A stretch of 7,175 nucleotides of DNA from CAZSVI01 sp964610205 (GCA_964610205.1 CAZSVI010000156.1:1-7175), one strand, 5' to 3'; counted from the stretch's first letter, positions 1 to 7,028 are shown. Program-made: numbers and translations. The notes: generated from the sequence alone by a model not told the origin.

Positions 1-6
1 AGAGCG

Positions 7-36
7 AAAAAGTTTGCAAAAAAAACAAACTTTTTT
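7..36. terminator. Weak A/T-rich hairpin, possible terminator of an upstream gene
   Basis: A perfect 10-bp inverted repeat pairs 7-16 (AAAAAGTTTG) with 26-35 (CAAACTTTTT) around a 9-base A-rich loop, followed by one further T. The symmetric A and T tracts would allow termination in either direction. Only three of the ten pairs are G-C at most, so the stem is weak. No gene is visible upstream to show what it would terminate. Called from structure alone. Confidence 0.35.
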
Positions 37-156
37 AGAGGAATTATATATATAGAATGCGAACGGACGGTTTTTGTCGAAATTTTATACAATTCCGTGA
101 ATCATTGCGGGTCCTGTATTTGGTGAATTTGCACAAAAATTTTCCGTTTTTTATGA

Positions 157-185
157 TTGACACTACATATTGTGTGTGATAGTAT
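157..185 (+). promoter_or_regulatory. Sigma-A-type promoter of nrdDG
   Basis: A consensus -35 hexamer TTGACA (157-162) is followed by a 17-bp spacer and the -10 hexamer TAGTAT (180-185, four of six consensus bases). TG at 177-178 lies one base before the -10, an extended -10 element. Transcription would start near 191-193, giving a leader of about 33 bases before the nrdD ATG. Both NrdR-like boxes overlap this promoter: the first covers the -35 end and spacer, the second the predicted start point. Confidence 0.75.
160..175 (+). promoter_or_regulatory. NrdR box 1 (upstream operator)
   Basis: ACACTACATATTGTGT matches the 16-bp NrdR box pattern (about ACAcwAtATaTwGTGT) at nearly every position, including both ACAC and GTGT ends. 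NrdR is a zinc-ribbon plus ATP-cone repressor of ribonucleotide reductase genes in most bacteria. The box overlaps the last three bases of the -35 and most of the spacer, so binding should block RNA polymerase. The nrdR gene itself is not in this window. Confidence 0.8.
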
Positions 186-190
186 ATTTC

Positions 191-206
191 CATCAACATA
201 TAGATA
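191..206 (+). promoter_or_regulatory. NrdR box 2 (downstream operator, degenerate ends)
   Basis: CATCAACATATAGATA keeps the central part of the NrdR box (CAACATATAG against CwATATATwG) but has lost the outer ACA and TGT bases. It starts exactly 31 bp after box 1, leaving a 15-bp gap. This is the usual arrangement of paired NrdR boxes, which puts both sites on the same DNA face. It lies on the predicted transcription start. The spacing, more than the sequence, supports the call. Confidence 0.65.
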
Positions 207-224
207 GCCTAGGGAGGCGCAGGA

Positions 225-2315
225 ATGATAGATCAGATACGAAAGAGAGACGGGAGTGTCGAAGAATTTACGCCTGAAAAAATCAGTTCAGCCATTTTTA
301 AAGCCGCAGTTGCTTGCGGAGGCAAAGATTTTAACACAGCACAGAAGCTTTGCGACAAAGTCATACAGCTTGCGGAACAGAAATATTCCAATCGTATCCC
401 CGAAGTAGAGCAAATACAGGATCTTGTTGAATATGTACTCATTGAAAATGGACATGCCCAAACAGCAAAAGCTTACATATTATATCGTGAAAAAAGGAAT
501 AGCGCCAGGGAAATTAACGCCTTGATAGGAGCTACTATCAATATGTTTTCAGATTACCTTGGAGACAAGGACTGGCAGATTCAGGAAAATGCCAATACCC
601 AGAAAAGCGTTAACGGGTTGAACAATTATGTTCGGGAAGCATTTACTAAAAAATACTGGCTCCACGAAATCTATCCCCATGAAGTTCGACAGGCTCATGA
701 AAACGGTGACTGCCATATTCATGATATGGGCTTTTTTGGAGCATACTGTGCCGGTTGGGATATCCGCCAGATTTTAATGGACGGTTTCGGAGGAGTTCCT
801 GGAAAAGTTGAGAGTAAAGCACCCAAGCATTTGAGAAGCTTATTGGGACAGATCGTAAACTCTACCTTCAGTACTCAGGGTGAAACTGCCGGAGCTCAGG
901 CATGGTCTTCATTTGACGCCTATTGCGCCCCTTTTATCCGTTATGACAACATGACATATCAGCAGGTGAAGCAATGCATTCAGGAATTCGTTTTTAATAT
1001 TAATGTGCCTACAAGGGTCGGTTTTCAATGCCCCTTTTCCAATCTGACCTTTGATATAAAGGTTCCTAAAACACTCAAGGATGAGCCCGTTATATCCGGC
1101 GGGAAATATACCAACGACAAGTATGGTGATTTTCAGGAGGAAATGGATCTGTTCAACAAGGCTTTCTGTGAAGTTATGCTCGAAGGTGATGCTAAAGGCA
1201 GAGTGTTTACTTTTCCTATCCCAACAATAAACATCACCAGGGATTTCGACTGGGAAAACCCTGCTGTGGAAGAGTTCATGAAAATAACCTGCAAGTACGG
1301 GATACCTTACTTTGCAAATTATGTAAATTCTGATTTATCTCCTGAAGATGCTGTTTCAATGTGCTGCCGTTTAAGGCTTGATGTAGGTGAACTCAGAAAA
1401 AGAGGCGGAGGTCTTTTCGGCAGTAATCCTCTTACCGGATCTATCGGCGTTTTTACGATTAACCTTCCACGAATAGGTTATTTGAGCATTACAAAAGAAG
1501 AGTTTATGAAAAGGTTGCATAATATAGCCTCTATTGGCAAAATATCACTTGAAATCAAAAGAAAAATTATTGAACAACAATCGGAAAAGGGGCTTTATCC
1601 TTATACTTCATACATGCTGCGGCATGTAAAGGAACGAACCGGACAATATTGGTATAATCACTTTAATACCATTGGAATTGTAGGCATGAATGAAGCTCTG
1701 GTTAATTTCACAGGCAAGGATATCACCACACCCGAAGGGCAGTCATTCGCAATTGAGGTTATGAATTATCTCAGAGAAATCATGATTGAATTCCAGAAAG
1801 AAACAGGCAATTTTTACAATCTTGAAGCTACTCCGGCGGAAGGTGCCTCGTACAGGCTGGCCCGCATAGACAGGGAAAGGTATCCGGATATTTATGCGGC
1901 GGGCGAGGATGTACCGTATTACACTAATTCATCCCAGCTTCCGGTTGGCTTTACCGATGACATTTTTGAAGTTATGGAACTGCAGGATGAGCTTCAGTCG
2001 CTTTATACCGGCGGAACCGTTCAGCATCTGTATCTTGGTGAGAGCATTCAGGAAACGGAGGTTTGCAGGAATGTAATCAAAAGGTGTTTTGAGAATTACA
2101 AAATGCCTTACATATCCATAACCCCAACGTTTTCGGTTTGTAATAATCATGGATACTTAAGAGGCGAGCAGTTTATCTGCCCTCATTGCGGAAGCGAAAC
2201 CGAAGTTTGGTCAAGGGTTACCGGTTATTTGCGGCCTGTTTCAAATTACAACAAAGGTAAAAAGGAGGAATATTTCCAACGTCGTAAATTTGTGATAAAG
2301 GAAAAAGTATCCTGA
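225..2315 (+). CDS. nrdD: Anaerobic (class III) ribonucleoside-triphosphate reductase, NrdD
   Basis: This 696-residue cytoplasmic glycyl-radical enzyme reduces ribonucleoside triphosphates to deoxyribonucleotides without oxygen. Residues about 3-92 form one ATP-cone, the allosteric domain that senses ATP/dATP. The barrel follows, with GDCHIHD (161-167), Cys175 in AYCAGWD, Cys380-Cys381 in MCCRL (the finger-loop region expected to carry the thiyl-radical cysteine) and a GGGLFGSNPLTGS segment (394-406). A zinc site follows as Cys639-x2-His642 and Cys652-x2-Cys655. The glycyl radical residue is Gly667 in SRVTGYLRP. The length is normal and all key motifs are present, so it should be active. AGGGAGG (211-217) lies 7 bases before the ATG and supports this start. 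It is followed by its activase gene and is probably repressed by NrdR through the two upstream boxes. The roles of individual cysteines are inferred from E. coli and T4 NrdD. Confidence 0.97.
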   Translation: MIDQIRKRDGSVEEFTPEKISSAIFKAAVACGGKDFNTAQKLCDKVIQLAEQKYSNRIPEVEQIQDLVEYVLIENGHAQTAKAYILYREKRNSAREINALIGATINMFSDYLGDKDWQIQENANTQKSVNGLNNYVREAFTKKYWLHEIYPHEVRQAHENGDCHIHDMGFFGAYCAGWDIRQILMDGFGGVPGKVESKAPKHLRSLLGQIVNSTFSTQGETAGAQAWSSFDAYCAPFIRYDNMTYQQVKQCIQEFVFNINVPTRVGFQCPFSNLTFDIKVPKTLKDEPVISGGKYTNDKYGDFQEEMDLFNKAFCEVMLEGDAKGRVFTFPIPTINITRDFDWENPAVEEFMKITCKYGIPYFANYVNSDLSPEDAVSMCCRLRLDVGELRKRGGGLFGSNPLTGSIGVFTINLPRIGYLSITKEEFMKRLHNIASIGKISLEIKRKIIEQQSEKGLYPYTSYMLRHVKERTGQYWYNHFNTIGIVGMNEALVNFTGKDITTPEGQSFAIEVMNYLREIMIEFQKETGNFYNLEATPAEGASYRLARIDRERYPDIYAAGEDVPYYTNSSQLPVGFTDDIFEVMELQDELQSLYTGGTVQHLYLGESIQETEVCRNVIKRCFENYKMPYISITPTFSVCNNHGYLRGEQFICPHCGSETEVWSRVTGYLRPVSNYNKGKKEEYFQRRKFVIKEKVS

Positions 2316-2447
2316 ATAATTTTGCAGGGTATGCTGACTTTACAGTTGTTTCTCCTTATTCTGAACGTGCCTTTAAAATGTGGAAGGTTGTTGGTTCATT
2401 CGGTTGAATCCTGAAAAACAGAAGCTAAGCTGCAGGAGGTACAAAAG

Positions 2448-3155
2448 ATGAAAATTGCCGGGTTTGTCAAGCAGTCTTTAGTGGATTACCCCGGAAAAAT
2501 TGCCGCTGTGATATTCACCCAGGGATGCAATATGAACTGTGTGTTCTGTCACAACCGCTGCCTTGTCAGGCAGAGAACGGATAGTCCTTTACTTGAGGAG
2601 GGTGGGCTTTTATCCTTTTTGGAAAAACGAAAAAAGTTTTTGGACGGAGTAGTGGTTTCAGGTGGAGAACCGACACTGCAAAAGGACTTGAAAGAGTTCA
2701 TTCGTAAAATAAAGGATTTGGGATATCCGGTAAAATTGGATACTAACGGAACCCGACCCGAGGTCATTAAAGAACTTCTGGAAAAAAATCTTCTGGATTA
2801 TGTAGCTATGGATGTTAAGGCACCTATGAAAAAATACCGTGAAATATGCCGGACTGATGTGGATAAATATAGTATTATGGAAAGTATATCAATGCTCATA
2901 AGCAGTGATATCGCCTATGAATTCAGAACCACCTGCTGTCCTCAGCTCAGTCAGACCGATATTCAGGAAATTGGTGGAATGGTTCATGGAGCGCAGAAAT
3001 ATGTCCTGCAGCAGTATCGTGAATCCGACGAAGTATATGGCGGGTATACCAGAAAGGCAATTACCCTTCAGCTTCAGGATAAATCGATAAGGGAACTTCG
3101 GAATTATGTATCTTCTTTTCAGGTTCGTGGCGAGTATGAGATTCATGCTTTTTAG
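2448..3155 (+). CDS. nrdG: Anaerobic ribonucleotide reductase activating protein, NrdG2-type radical SAM enzyme
   Basis: The 235-residue protein is the radical-SAM activase that abstracts a hydrogen from the NrdD radical glycine, using S-adenosylmethionine and a [4Fe-4S] cluster. The cluster ligands are Cys27, Cys31 and Cys34 (CNMNCVFC, the CX3CX2C pattern). The SAM-binding GGE motif is at 72-74 (SGGEPT), and further family motifs appear as KLDTNG (96-101) and DVKAP (122-126). The start KIAGFVKQSLVDYPG is typical of the long NrdG2 subfamily, which exceeds the roughly 154-residue E. coli NrdG. AGGAGG (2434-2439) lies 8 bases before the ATG. The gene is 132 bp after nrdD on the same strand with no terminator or convincing promoter between, so the two are probably co-transcribed. 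A general pyruvate formate-lyase activase is less likely given the adjacent nrdD. Confidence 0.93.
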   Translation: MKIAGFVKQSLVDYPGKIAAVIFTQGCNMNCVFCHNRCLVRQRTDSPLLEEGGLLSFLEKRKKFLDGVVVSGGEPTLQKDLKEFIRKIKDLGYPVKLDTNGTRPEVIKELLEKNLLDYVAMDVKAPMKKYREICRTDVDKYSIMESISMLISSDIAYEFRTTCCPQLSQTDIQEIGGMVHGAQKYVLQQYRESDEVYGGYTRKAITLQLQDKSIRELRNYVSSFQVRGEYEIHAF

Positions 3156-3217
3156 AACATACCGGTATTTGGTATAATATACAATTGGAAAAAGTAATTA
3201 AAGGGTTTATATAATTC

Positions 3218-3254
3218 GGACAATCCATAAAAGGATTGTCCTTCCTTCTGTTTC
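3218..3254 (+). terminator. Intrinsic terminator of nrdDG
   Basis: A perfect 9-bp stem pairs GGACAATCC (3218-3226) with GGATTGTCC (3233-3241) around a 6-base ATAAAA loop. A T-rich tail (3242-3254, 8 of 13 bases T) follows. The hairpin begins 62 bp after the nrdG stop codon. The tail is broken by C and G, so termination may be incomplete. Confidence 0.75.
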
Positions 3255-3276
3255 AACGAGGTATCTTTACCTCGTT
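3255..3276 (+). repeat. Second perfect hairpin directly after the terminator
   Basis: AACGAGGTA (3255-3263) pairs with TACCTCGTT (3268-3276) around a 4-base TCTT loop, a perfect 9-bp stem. It starts immediately after the T-rich tail of the preceding terminator. It has no T-run of its own; CTATAATATT follows. It may back up termination, stabilise a 3' end, or be a protein-binding site. The TATAAT at 3278-3283 lacks a matching -35 at normal spacing. Confidence 0.5.
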
Positions 3277-3303
3277 CTATAATATTCGCGTTGTGTTGTG
3301 TAT

Positions 3304-3356
3304 AAAACGCGTAGGCAGGCGCTTAGGTGCCCGCGTTTTGGGCGTGCAATTCGCGC
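3304..3356 (+). repeat. GC-rich structured stretch with inverted repeats
   Basis: AAAACGCG (3304-3311) is complementary to CGCGTTTT (3332-3339). Inside, GGCGC (3318-3322) can pair with GTGCC (3327-3331) using one G-U pair, leaving a 6-base bulge; GGCA (3314-3317) with TGCC (3328-3331) is the alternative. A second small hairpin, GCGTG/CGCGC (3342-3346 with 3352-3356), follows. Bases 3304-3361 are about 62 % G+C, well above the flanking intergenic DNA. No convincing coding frame is seen. I do not recognise a known RNA family. Confidence 0.35.
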
Positions 3357-3379
3357 AAGCGTTTATTGAAGAGTGATAT

Positions 3380-3448
3380 ATGGTATCGGAGCTTTTCTTC
3401 AGGTCAGCAGCCGATATAACGGTATGCCGGCAGATTTGGCTATGGTGA
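3380..3448 (+). CDS. Possible 22-residue leader peptide upstream of the exporter genes
   Basis: An ATG at 3380 opens 22 codons, beginning MVSELFF and ending QIWLW, with TGA at 3446-3448. That stop is only 4 bases before the exporter ATG. A partial Shine-Dalgarno match, GAGTGAT (3371-3377), lies close upstream. The frame spans both alternative hairpins of the leader. In Bacillus subtilis the related exporter genes bmrCD are controlled by translation of a leader peptide, BmrB, upstream of bmrC. I see no evident sequence similarity to BmrB, and a frame this short can occur by chance. Confidence 0.25.
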   Translation: MVSELFFRSAADITVCRQIWLW

Positions 3449-3449
3449 T
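3444..3449 (+). promoter_or_regulatory. Atypical ribosome binding site of the first exporter gene
   Basis: GGTGAT matches the distal part of the full Shine-Dalgarno consensus (AGGAGGTGAT). Placed in register, it gives normal spacing to the ATG at 3453. There is no AGGAGG core, unlike the other three genes here. An in-frame stop (TAA at 3417-3419) and the lack of any other in-frame start between it and 3453 fix this start. Confidence 0.5.
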
Positions 3450-3452
3450 AGG

Positions 3453-5216
3453 ATGATTGTTAAAAAAATACTCCATGAATTTATTAAGAGTCGGATATTC
3501 AGCTATGTTACAGGAATAGGAATTCTGGTGATAACATCAATGGTTTCCCTGCAGATTCCAAAAGTATTGGGGAGAATTACAGATACGCTGAACTTGGGAC
3601 AGGGTACTGTAAACATGATATACAATCAAATTGTCTTTATGTTTATTCTGGCGGTTTTGGCATTTATTCTCCGTTTTATATGGAGGTATTTTCTTGTCGG
3701 TAATTCACGTCATGTGGAATGTTACCTCAGAAGGAAGCTTTTGGCCCATATGCAGACTCTTCCCGTCAGCTTTTATAACAACCACCGGACAGGGGATCTG
3801 ATTGCATACGCTATTAATGATATCAACGCAATCCGCAGGGTTTTCGGATTTGGTTTCGTTGCGGCAATTGAAGGGGTTCTGGTTAATACAATTTCAATTA
3901 TTTATATGGCGGATACCATTCATCCGATCCTGACGCTGATGGCTTTGGGGCCTGTACCCGTTGTCGTAACAATAACAATACTGCTTAGAAAGAAAATACG
4001 CAGCAGGTTTGAAAAGGTACAAAAAGCGTTTGCGGCCATTTCAGAACGCGTTCAGGAAAATATTATGGGAATCCGGGTGGTAAAAGCATTTGCCCAGGAA
4101 AAACCTGAAATGGATAAATTTAAGACATTGAGCCGTAAAAACGTAAAAACGCATATGCGCCTTTTCAGGATATCGGGAATGCTTGGTCCGGTTACCGAGG
4201 TTTGCTTCAGTATCAGTTTTCTTTTATTTATTATAGCAGGCAGCAGGATGGTGACAACAGGGGTGATTTCTCTGGGTGATTTTATTGCGTTTAATTCATA
4301 TATGGCAGTGATTATGAGACCTGTTAAAAACATCAGCCGAATTATTGAAGTATGGCAGCGGGGTTCGGCTTCTATGAAACGTCTGGATGATATTTTTCAG
4401 GAACATAGTGATATACCGGATGGTGAAGAAAAATTGGATGAAAATATCAGAGGAGAAATAAAGATAGAGAATCTGACCTTTACATATCCACAAACCCTTG
4501 TGCCGGCGTTGAAAAACATTAATCTTACTATTCCTTCAGGCTCAACCCTGGGAGTTATCGGAAAAACCGGAAGCGGAAAATCAACTCTTTCAAATCTTTT
4601 GTTAAGACTTTACCCAATTGAAAACGGACATATTTTTATTAACGGTGTAGATATTAATCTCATATCGTTGGACGTATTAAGAGAGAATATCGGGTTTGTC
4701 CCCCAGGAAAATTTTCTATTTTCAACCACTATACGCCATAATATACGTTTTTATCATGAAGGGATAACCGATGAGGAAATAGAACAGGCTGCGCGAATGT
4801 CAGGGGTATATGACAACATTCTGGAGTTTCCCGAGGGCTTTGAAACAATAGTTGGGGAGCGTGGTGTTACGCTTTCAGGGGGACAGCGGCAAAGAGTATC
4901 CATTGCGCGTGCTTTGGTGAAAAACCCTTCCATTCTTGTACTGGATGACAGTTTATCGGCTGTCGATACTGAAACGGAAGCCGAAATACTTGGAAATATG
5001 AAAGGTATACTTAAAAAAAGGACAGGCATTATCATTTCACATAGAGTTTCAACAGTAATGCATGCGGACAGGATTATTTATATGGAGGATGGTGTTGTCG
5101 TTGAGCAGGGCAGCCACCAGGAATTAATGGAACTGGAAGGAGCGTATTACAAGCTGTATATATCCCAGTCGGAACAGCATAAGAATGATAACGGGGAGGG
5201 TGTTATAAATGGCTGA
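3453..5216 (+). CDS. ABC exporter half-transporter, degenerate-site subunit (BmrC/TM287-like)
   Basis: The 587-residue protein fuses an exporter-type membrane domain with one ATPase domain. About six membrane helices are visible, near residues 17-37, 58-82, 134-153, 157-178, 247-268 and 274-298. The ATPase domain (about 336-570) has A-loop Tyr345, Walker A GKTGSGKST (370-378), Q-loop Gln418, canonical signature LSGGQ (474-478), Walker B ILVLDD (494-499), D-loop SAVD (502-505) and H-loop His530. The catalytic Glu after the Walker B Asp is replaced by Asp499. This substitution marks the subunit whose own ATP site is poorly hydrolytic in heterodimeric exporters such as BmrC, LmrC and TM287. Length is close to B. 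subtilis BmrC. It overlaps the next gene by 8 bp, its expected partner. Substrate is unknown; multidrug or lipid-like compounds are typical of the family. Confidence 0.93.
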   Translation: MIVKKILHEFIKSRIFSYVTGIGILVITSMVSLQIPKVLGRITDTLNLGQGTVNMIYNQIVFMFILAVLAFILRFIWRYFLVGNSRHVECYLRRKLLAHMQTLPVSFYNNHRTGDLIAYAINDINAIRRVFGFGFVAAIEGVLVNTISIIYMADTIHPILTLMALGPVPVVVTITILLRKKIRSRFEKVQKAFAAISERVQENIMGIRVVKAFAQEKPEMDKFKTLSRKNVKTHMRLFRISGMLGPVTEVCFSISFLLFIIAGSRMVTTGVISLGDFIAFNSYMAVIMRPVKNISRIIEVWQRGSASMKRLDDIFQEHSDIPDGEEKLDENIRGEIKIENLTFTYPQTLVPALKNINLTIPSGSTLGVIGKTGSGKSTLSNLLLRLYPIENGHIFINGVDINLISLDVLRENIGFVPQENFLFSTTIRHNIRFYHEGITDEEIEQAARMSGVYDNILEFPEGFETIVGERGVTLSGGQRQRVSIARALVKNPSILVLDDSLSAVDTETEAEILGNMKGILKKRTGIIISHRVSTVMHADRIIYMEDGVVVEQGSHQELMELEGAYYKLYISQSEQHKNDNGEGVING

Positions 5217-7017
5217 AAAAGCAGAAAAAAGACCGGAAGAGCCCATTGAATCCGTTTATCATAAGAAAGCCAATATGTGTCGGCTCTTGTCCTATTTTAT
5301 ACCTTATATCCATTATTTGCTTCTAGCGATGGTTATGGCTTTTCTGATTAACGCAGCGGTTTTATTAAAGCCGGCTATACTAAGACAGATTATTGACGAT
5401 TATCTGGTTCCGGTAAACTATAACGCGGCTGCCATTAATCGCCTGGGTTTATATTTCTTCGGACTGATTGTGACCGGAGCTGCATTGAATTATTTTCAGG
5501 GTATCCTTTTAAACTATGTTGGACAAAAGATTATGCACAAGCTTCGCACACAGCTCTTTAATAAAATCCAGAACATGTCGATGTCATTCTTTGACCGGTT
5601 TTCCTCCGGAAGGTTGTTAACAAGGGTAACCAATGATGTTGAAGCGTTAAATGAGCTGTTCTCCGGCGTTCTGATCAATTTGTTCCGGGATGCTGTTATG
5701 ATTGCCGGGATCATATATGTCATGTTTTCAATGAGCGTGAAACTGGCTGTTACAGGAATAAGTGCAGTGCCGTTGATTGCTTTGATTGCGGTCTTTTACC
5801 GCAAGGCGGCCAGGAAAAATTTCATAAAAATGAAAATGATGATAGGACGGATTAACGGATTTTTAGCCGAGAATATCACAGGAATGAAAATTGTTCAGAT
5901 ATTTCATCGGGAAAAACAAAAGTTTGATGAATATAATAAAATAGAAAAAGAATATTTCAAATCAAGTTTAAGGGAAATTATACTAAACAGTCTGGGCAGA
6001 CCTATTGTTGAAGTAATCAACAACCTGACAATATCCGCGTTAATCTGGGTGTGTGCAGGGGATATACTGGGCGGAGTTTTTGAATATGGTATTTTATACG
6101 CGTTTATTTCATATGTCAGGGAGTTCTTTCAGCCAATCAATGAAATTGCCGATAAATATACAGGACTTCAGTCCGCGGTAATATCTTCCGAAAGAATTTT
6201 TGAGATTATGGATATTGAGGATAAAACGGAGGAGTTGTCGGAAGGGATTCTTTGCGAGGAGATTCGCGGAGAGATTGAGTTTAAGAATGTATGGTTTGCA
6301 TATGAGGGAGAGAACTGGGTTCTGAGGGATGTAAGTTTTTATATAAATCCTGGGGAGACAGTTGCCTTTGTTGGTTCCACCGGTTCTGGAAAATCAACCA
6401 TAATAAGTCTTATGGCAAGGTTTTATGATATTCAGAAGGGAGAAATCCTGATAGACGGGGTTAATATAAAGGATTACAGGCTTACAGACCTCAGGAAAAA
6501 TATATCTGTTGTGCTGCAGGATGTATTTTTATTTACGGGTGATATAGCCTACAATATCCGGCTTAATAATACGGGTTTTACCGATGAGGATGTAAAAAAG
6601 GCAATTGATACGGCGTGCGCCGCATCTTTCATAGAATCCCTCTCTGAAGGCATTCATTCGGAAGTAAAGGAAAGAGGATGTACTTTTTCGGCCGGACAGC
6701 GGCAGCTTTTGTCCTTTGCACGCGCAGTAGCCTTTGAACCGGCGGTTTTGATCCTGGATGAAGCTACTGCCAGTATTGATACCGAAACAGAGGAAATGAT
6801 TCAGGAATCCATGAAAAAAGTAACTGAGGGAAGAACTTCTATTATTATAGCCCATCGGTTATCTACAATTCGCCAGGCGAGCTGTATTTATGTCCTGAGT
6901 CAGGGCAGGATAGCGGAGGAAGGGAATCATGAAAGCCTTATGAGTTATAATGGGCAGTATCGCCATATGGTTGAATTAAGCTTGAAAGAAAGTGGTTGTT
7001 CAGGCTTGGTGGGATGA
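5209..7017 (+). CDS. ABC exporter half-transporter, catalytic-site subunit (BmrD/TM288-like)
   Basis: The 602-residue partner has a short charged cytoplasmic N-terminus (about 1-28), then six likely membrane helices near 33-53, 78-105, 155-175, 179-197, 264-284 and 290-310. The ATPase domain has A-loop Tyr365, Walker A GSTGSGKST (389-397), Q-loop Gln437, Walker B VLILDE with catalytic Glu518, D-loop SID (522-524) and H-loop His549. The signature is FSAGQ (493-497) instead of LSGGQ. Degenerate signature plus intact Glu is the exact complement of the upstream subunit, so the heterodimer has one full and one degenerate ATP site. GGAGG (5195-5199) lies 9 bases before the ATG, inside the upstream gene, suggesting coupled translation and balanced subunit amounts. 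It lacks the longer N-terminal part of B. subtilis BmrD (about 673 residues). Substrate is unknown. Confidence 0.94.
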   Translation: MAEKAEKRPEEPIESVYHKKANMCRLLSYFIPYIHYLLLAMVMAFLINAAVLLKPAILRQIIDDYLVPVNYNAAAINRLGLYFFGLIVTGAALNYFQGILLNYVGQKIMHKLRTQLFNKIQNMSMSFFDRFSSGRLLTRVTNDVEALNELFSGVLINLFRDAVMIAGIIYVMFSMSVKLAVTGISAVPLIALIAVFYRKAARKNFIKMKMMIGRINGFLAENITGMKIVQIFHREKQKFDEYNKIEKEYFKSSLREIILNSLGRPIVEVINNLTISALIWVCAGDILGGVFEYGILYAFISYVREFFQPINEIADKYTGLQSAVISSERIFEIMDIEDKTEELSEGILCEEIRGEIEFKNVWFAYEGENWVLRDVSFYINPGETVAFVGSTGSGKSTIISLMARFYDIQKGEILIDGVNIKDYRLTDLRKNISVVLQDVFLFTGDIAYNIRLNNTGFTDEDVKKAIDTACAASFIESLSEGIHSEVKERGCTFSAGQRQLLSFARAVAFEPAVLILDEATASIDTETEEMIQESMKKVTEGRTSIIIAHRLSTIRQASCIYVLSQGRIAEEGNHESLMSYNGQYRHMVELSLKESGCSGLVG

Positions 7018-7028
7018 GATTTGCCTTT

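Larger units (their letters stand above)
3277..3452. other. Leader region before the ABC exporter genes; no clear promoter
   Basis: This is the rest of the 297-bp gap between nrdG and the exporter genes. I find no full-length gene. It holds the GC-rich inverted repeats, a possible short leader peptide and two alternative hairpins just before the exporter start codon. TATAAT (3278-3283) and TATAAA (3301-3306) look like -10 elements, but neither has a recognisable -35 at 16-18 bp. The exporter promoter is therefore unassigned, and some read-through from nrdDG cannot be excluded. Confidence 0.5.

Noticed and set aside
40..96. Inverted repeat GGAATT...AATTCC with flanking TATA pairing upstream of the promoter.
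   Set aside because: The arms are mostly A/T, contain an A-C mismatch, and enclose a loop of about 35 bases. It lies upstream of the nrdD transcript and could be chance.
205..224. Similarity of CCTAGGGAGGCGCAGGAA before nrdD to the end repeat CCTAGGAGTGCGCTCGGAA.
   Set aside because: The match needs gaps and falls on the nrdD ribosome binding site, where purine-rich sequence is expected anyway.
2393..2411. Small stem GGTTCA/TGAATCC between nrdD and nrdG as a terminator.
   Set aside because: The stem has only six pairs with a bulge and no T-run after it, so it should not separate nrdD from nrdG.
2331..2414. A 27-codon open frame with a hydrophobic start (MLTLQLFLLIL) between nrdD and nrdG.
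   Set aside because: The only purine-rich stretch (GCAGGG, 2324-2329) is too close to the ATG for a normal ribosome site, and no related protein is recognised. A chance frame is the simpler reading.
3173..3178. TATAAT just after nrdG as a promoter for the exporter genes.
   Set aside because: No -35 element is found at 16-18 bp, and transcription from it would run straight into the terminator at 3218-3254.
3373..3456. A GTG-started 27-codon frame whose TGA overlaps the exporter ATG (ATGA overlap).
   Set aside because: It has no usable ribosome site and overlaps the better-supported ATG frame at 3380. Its slight resemblance to an ABC permease C-terminus is too short to trust.
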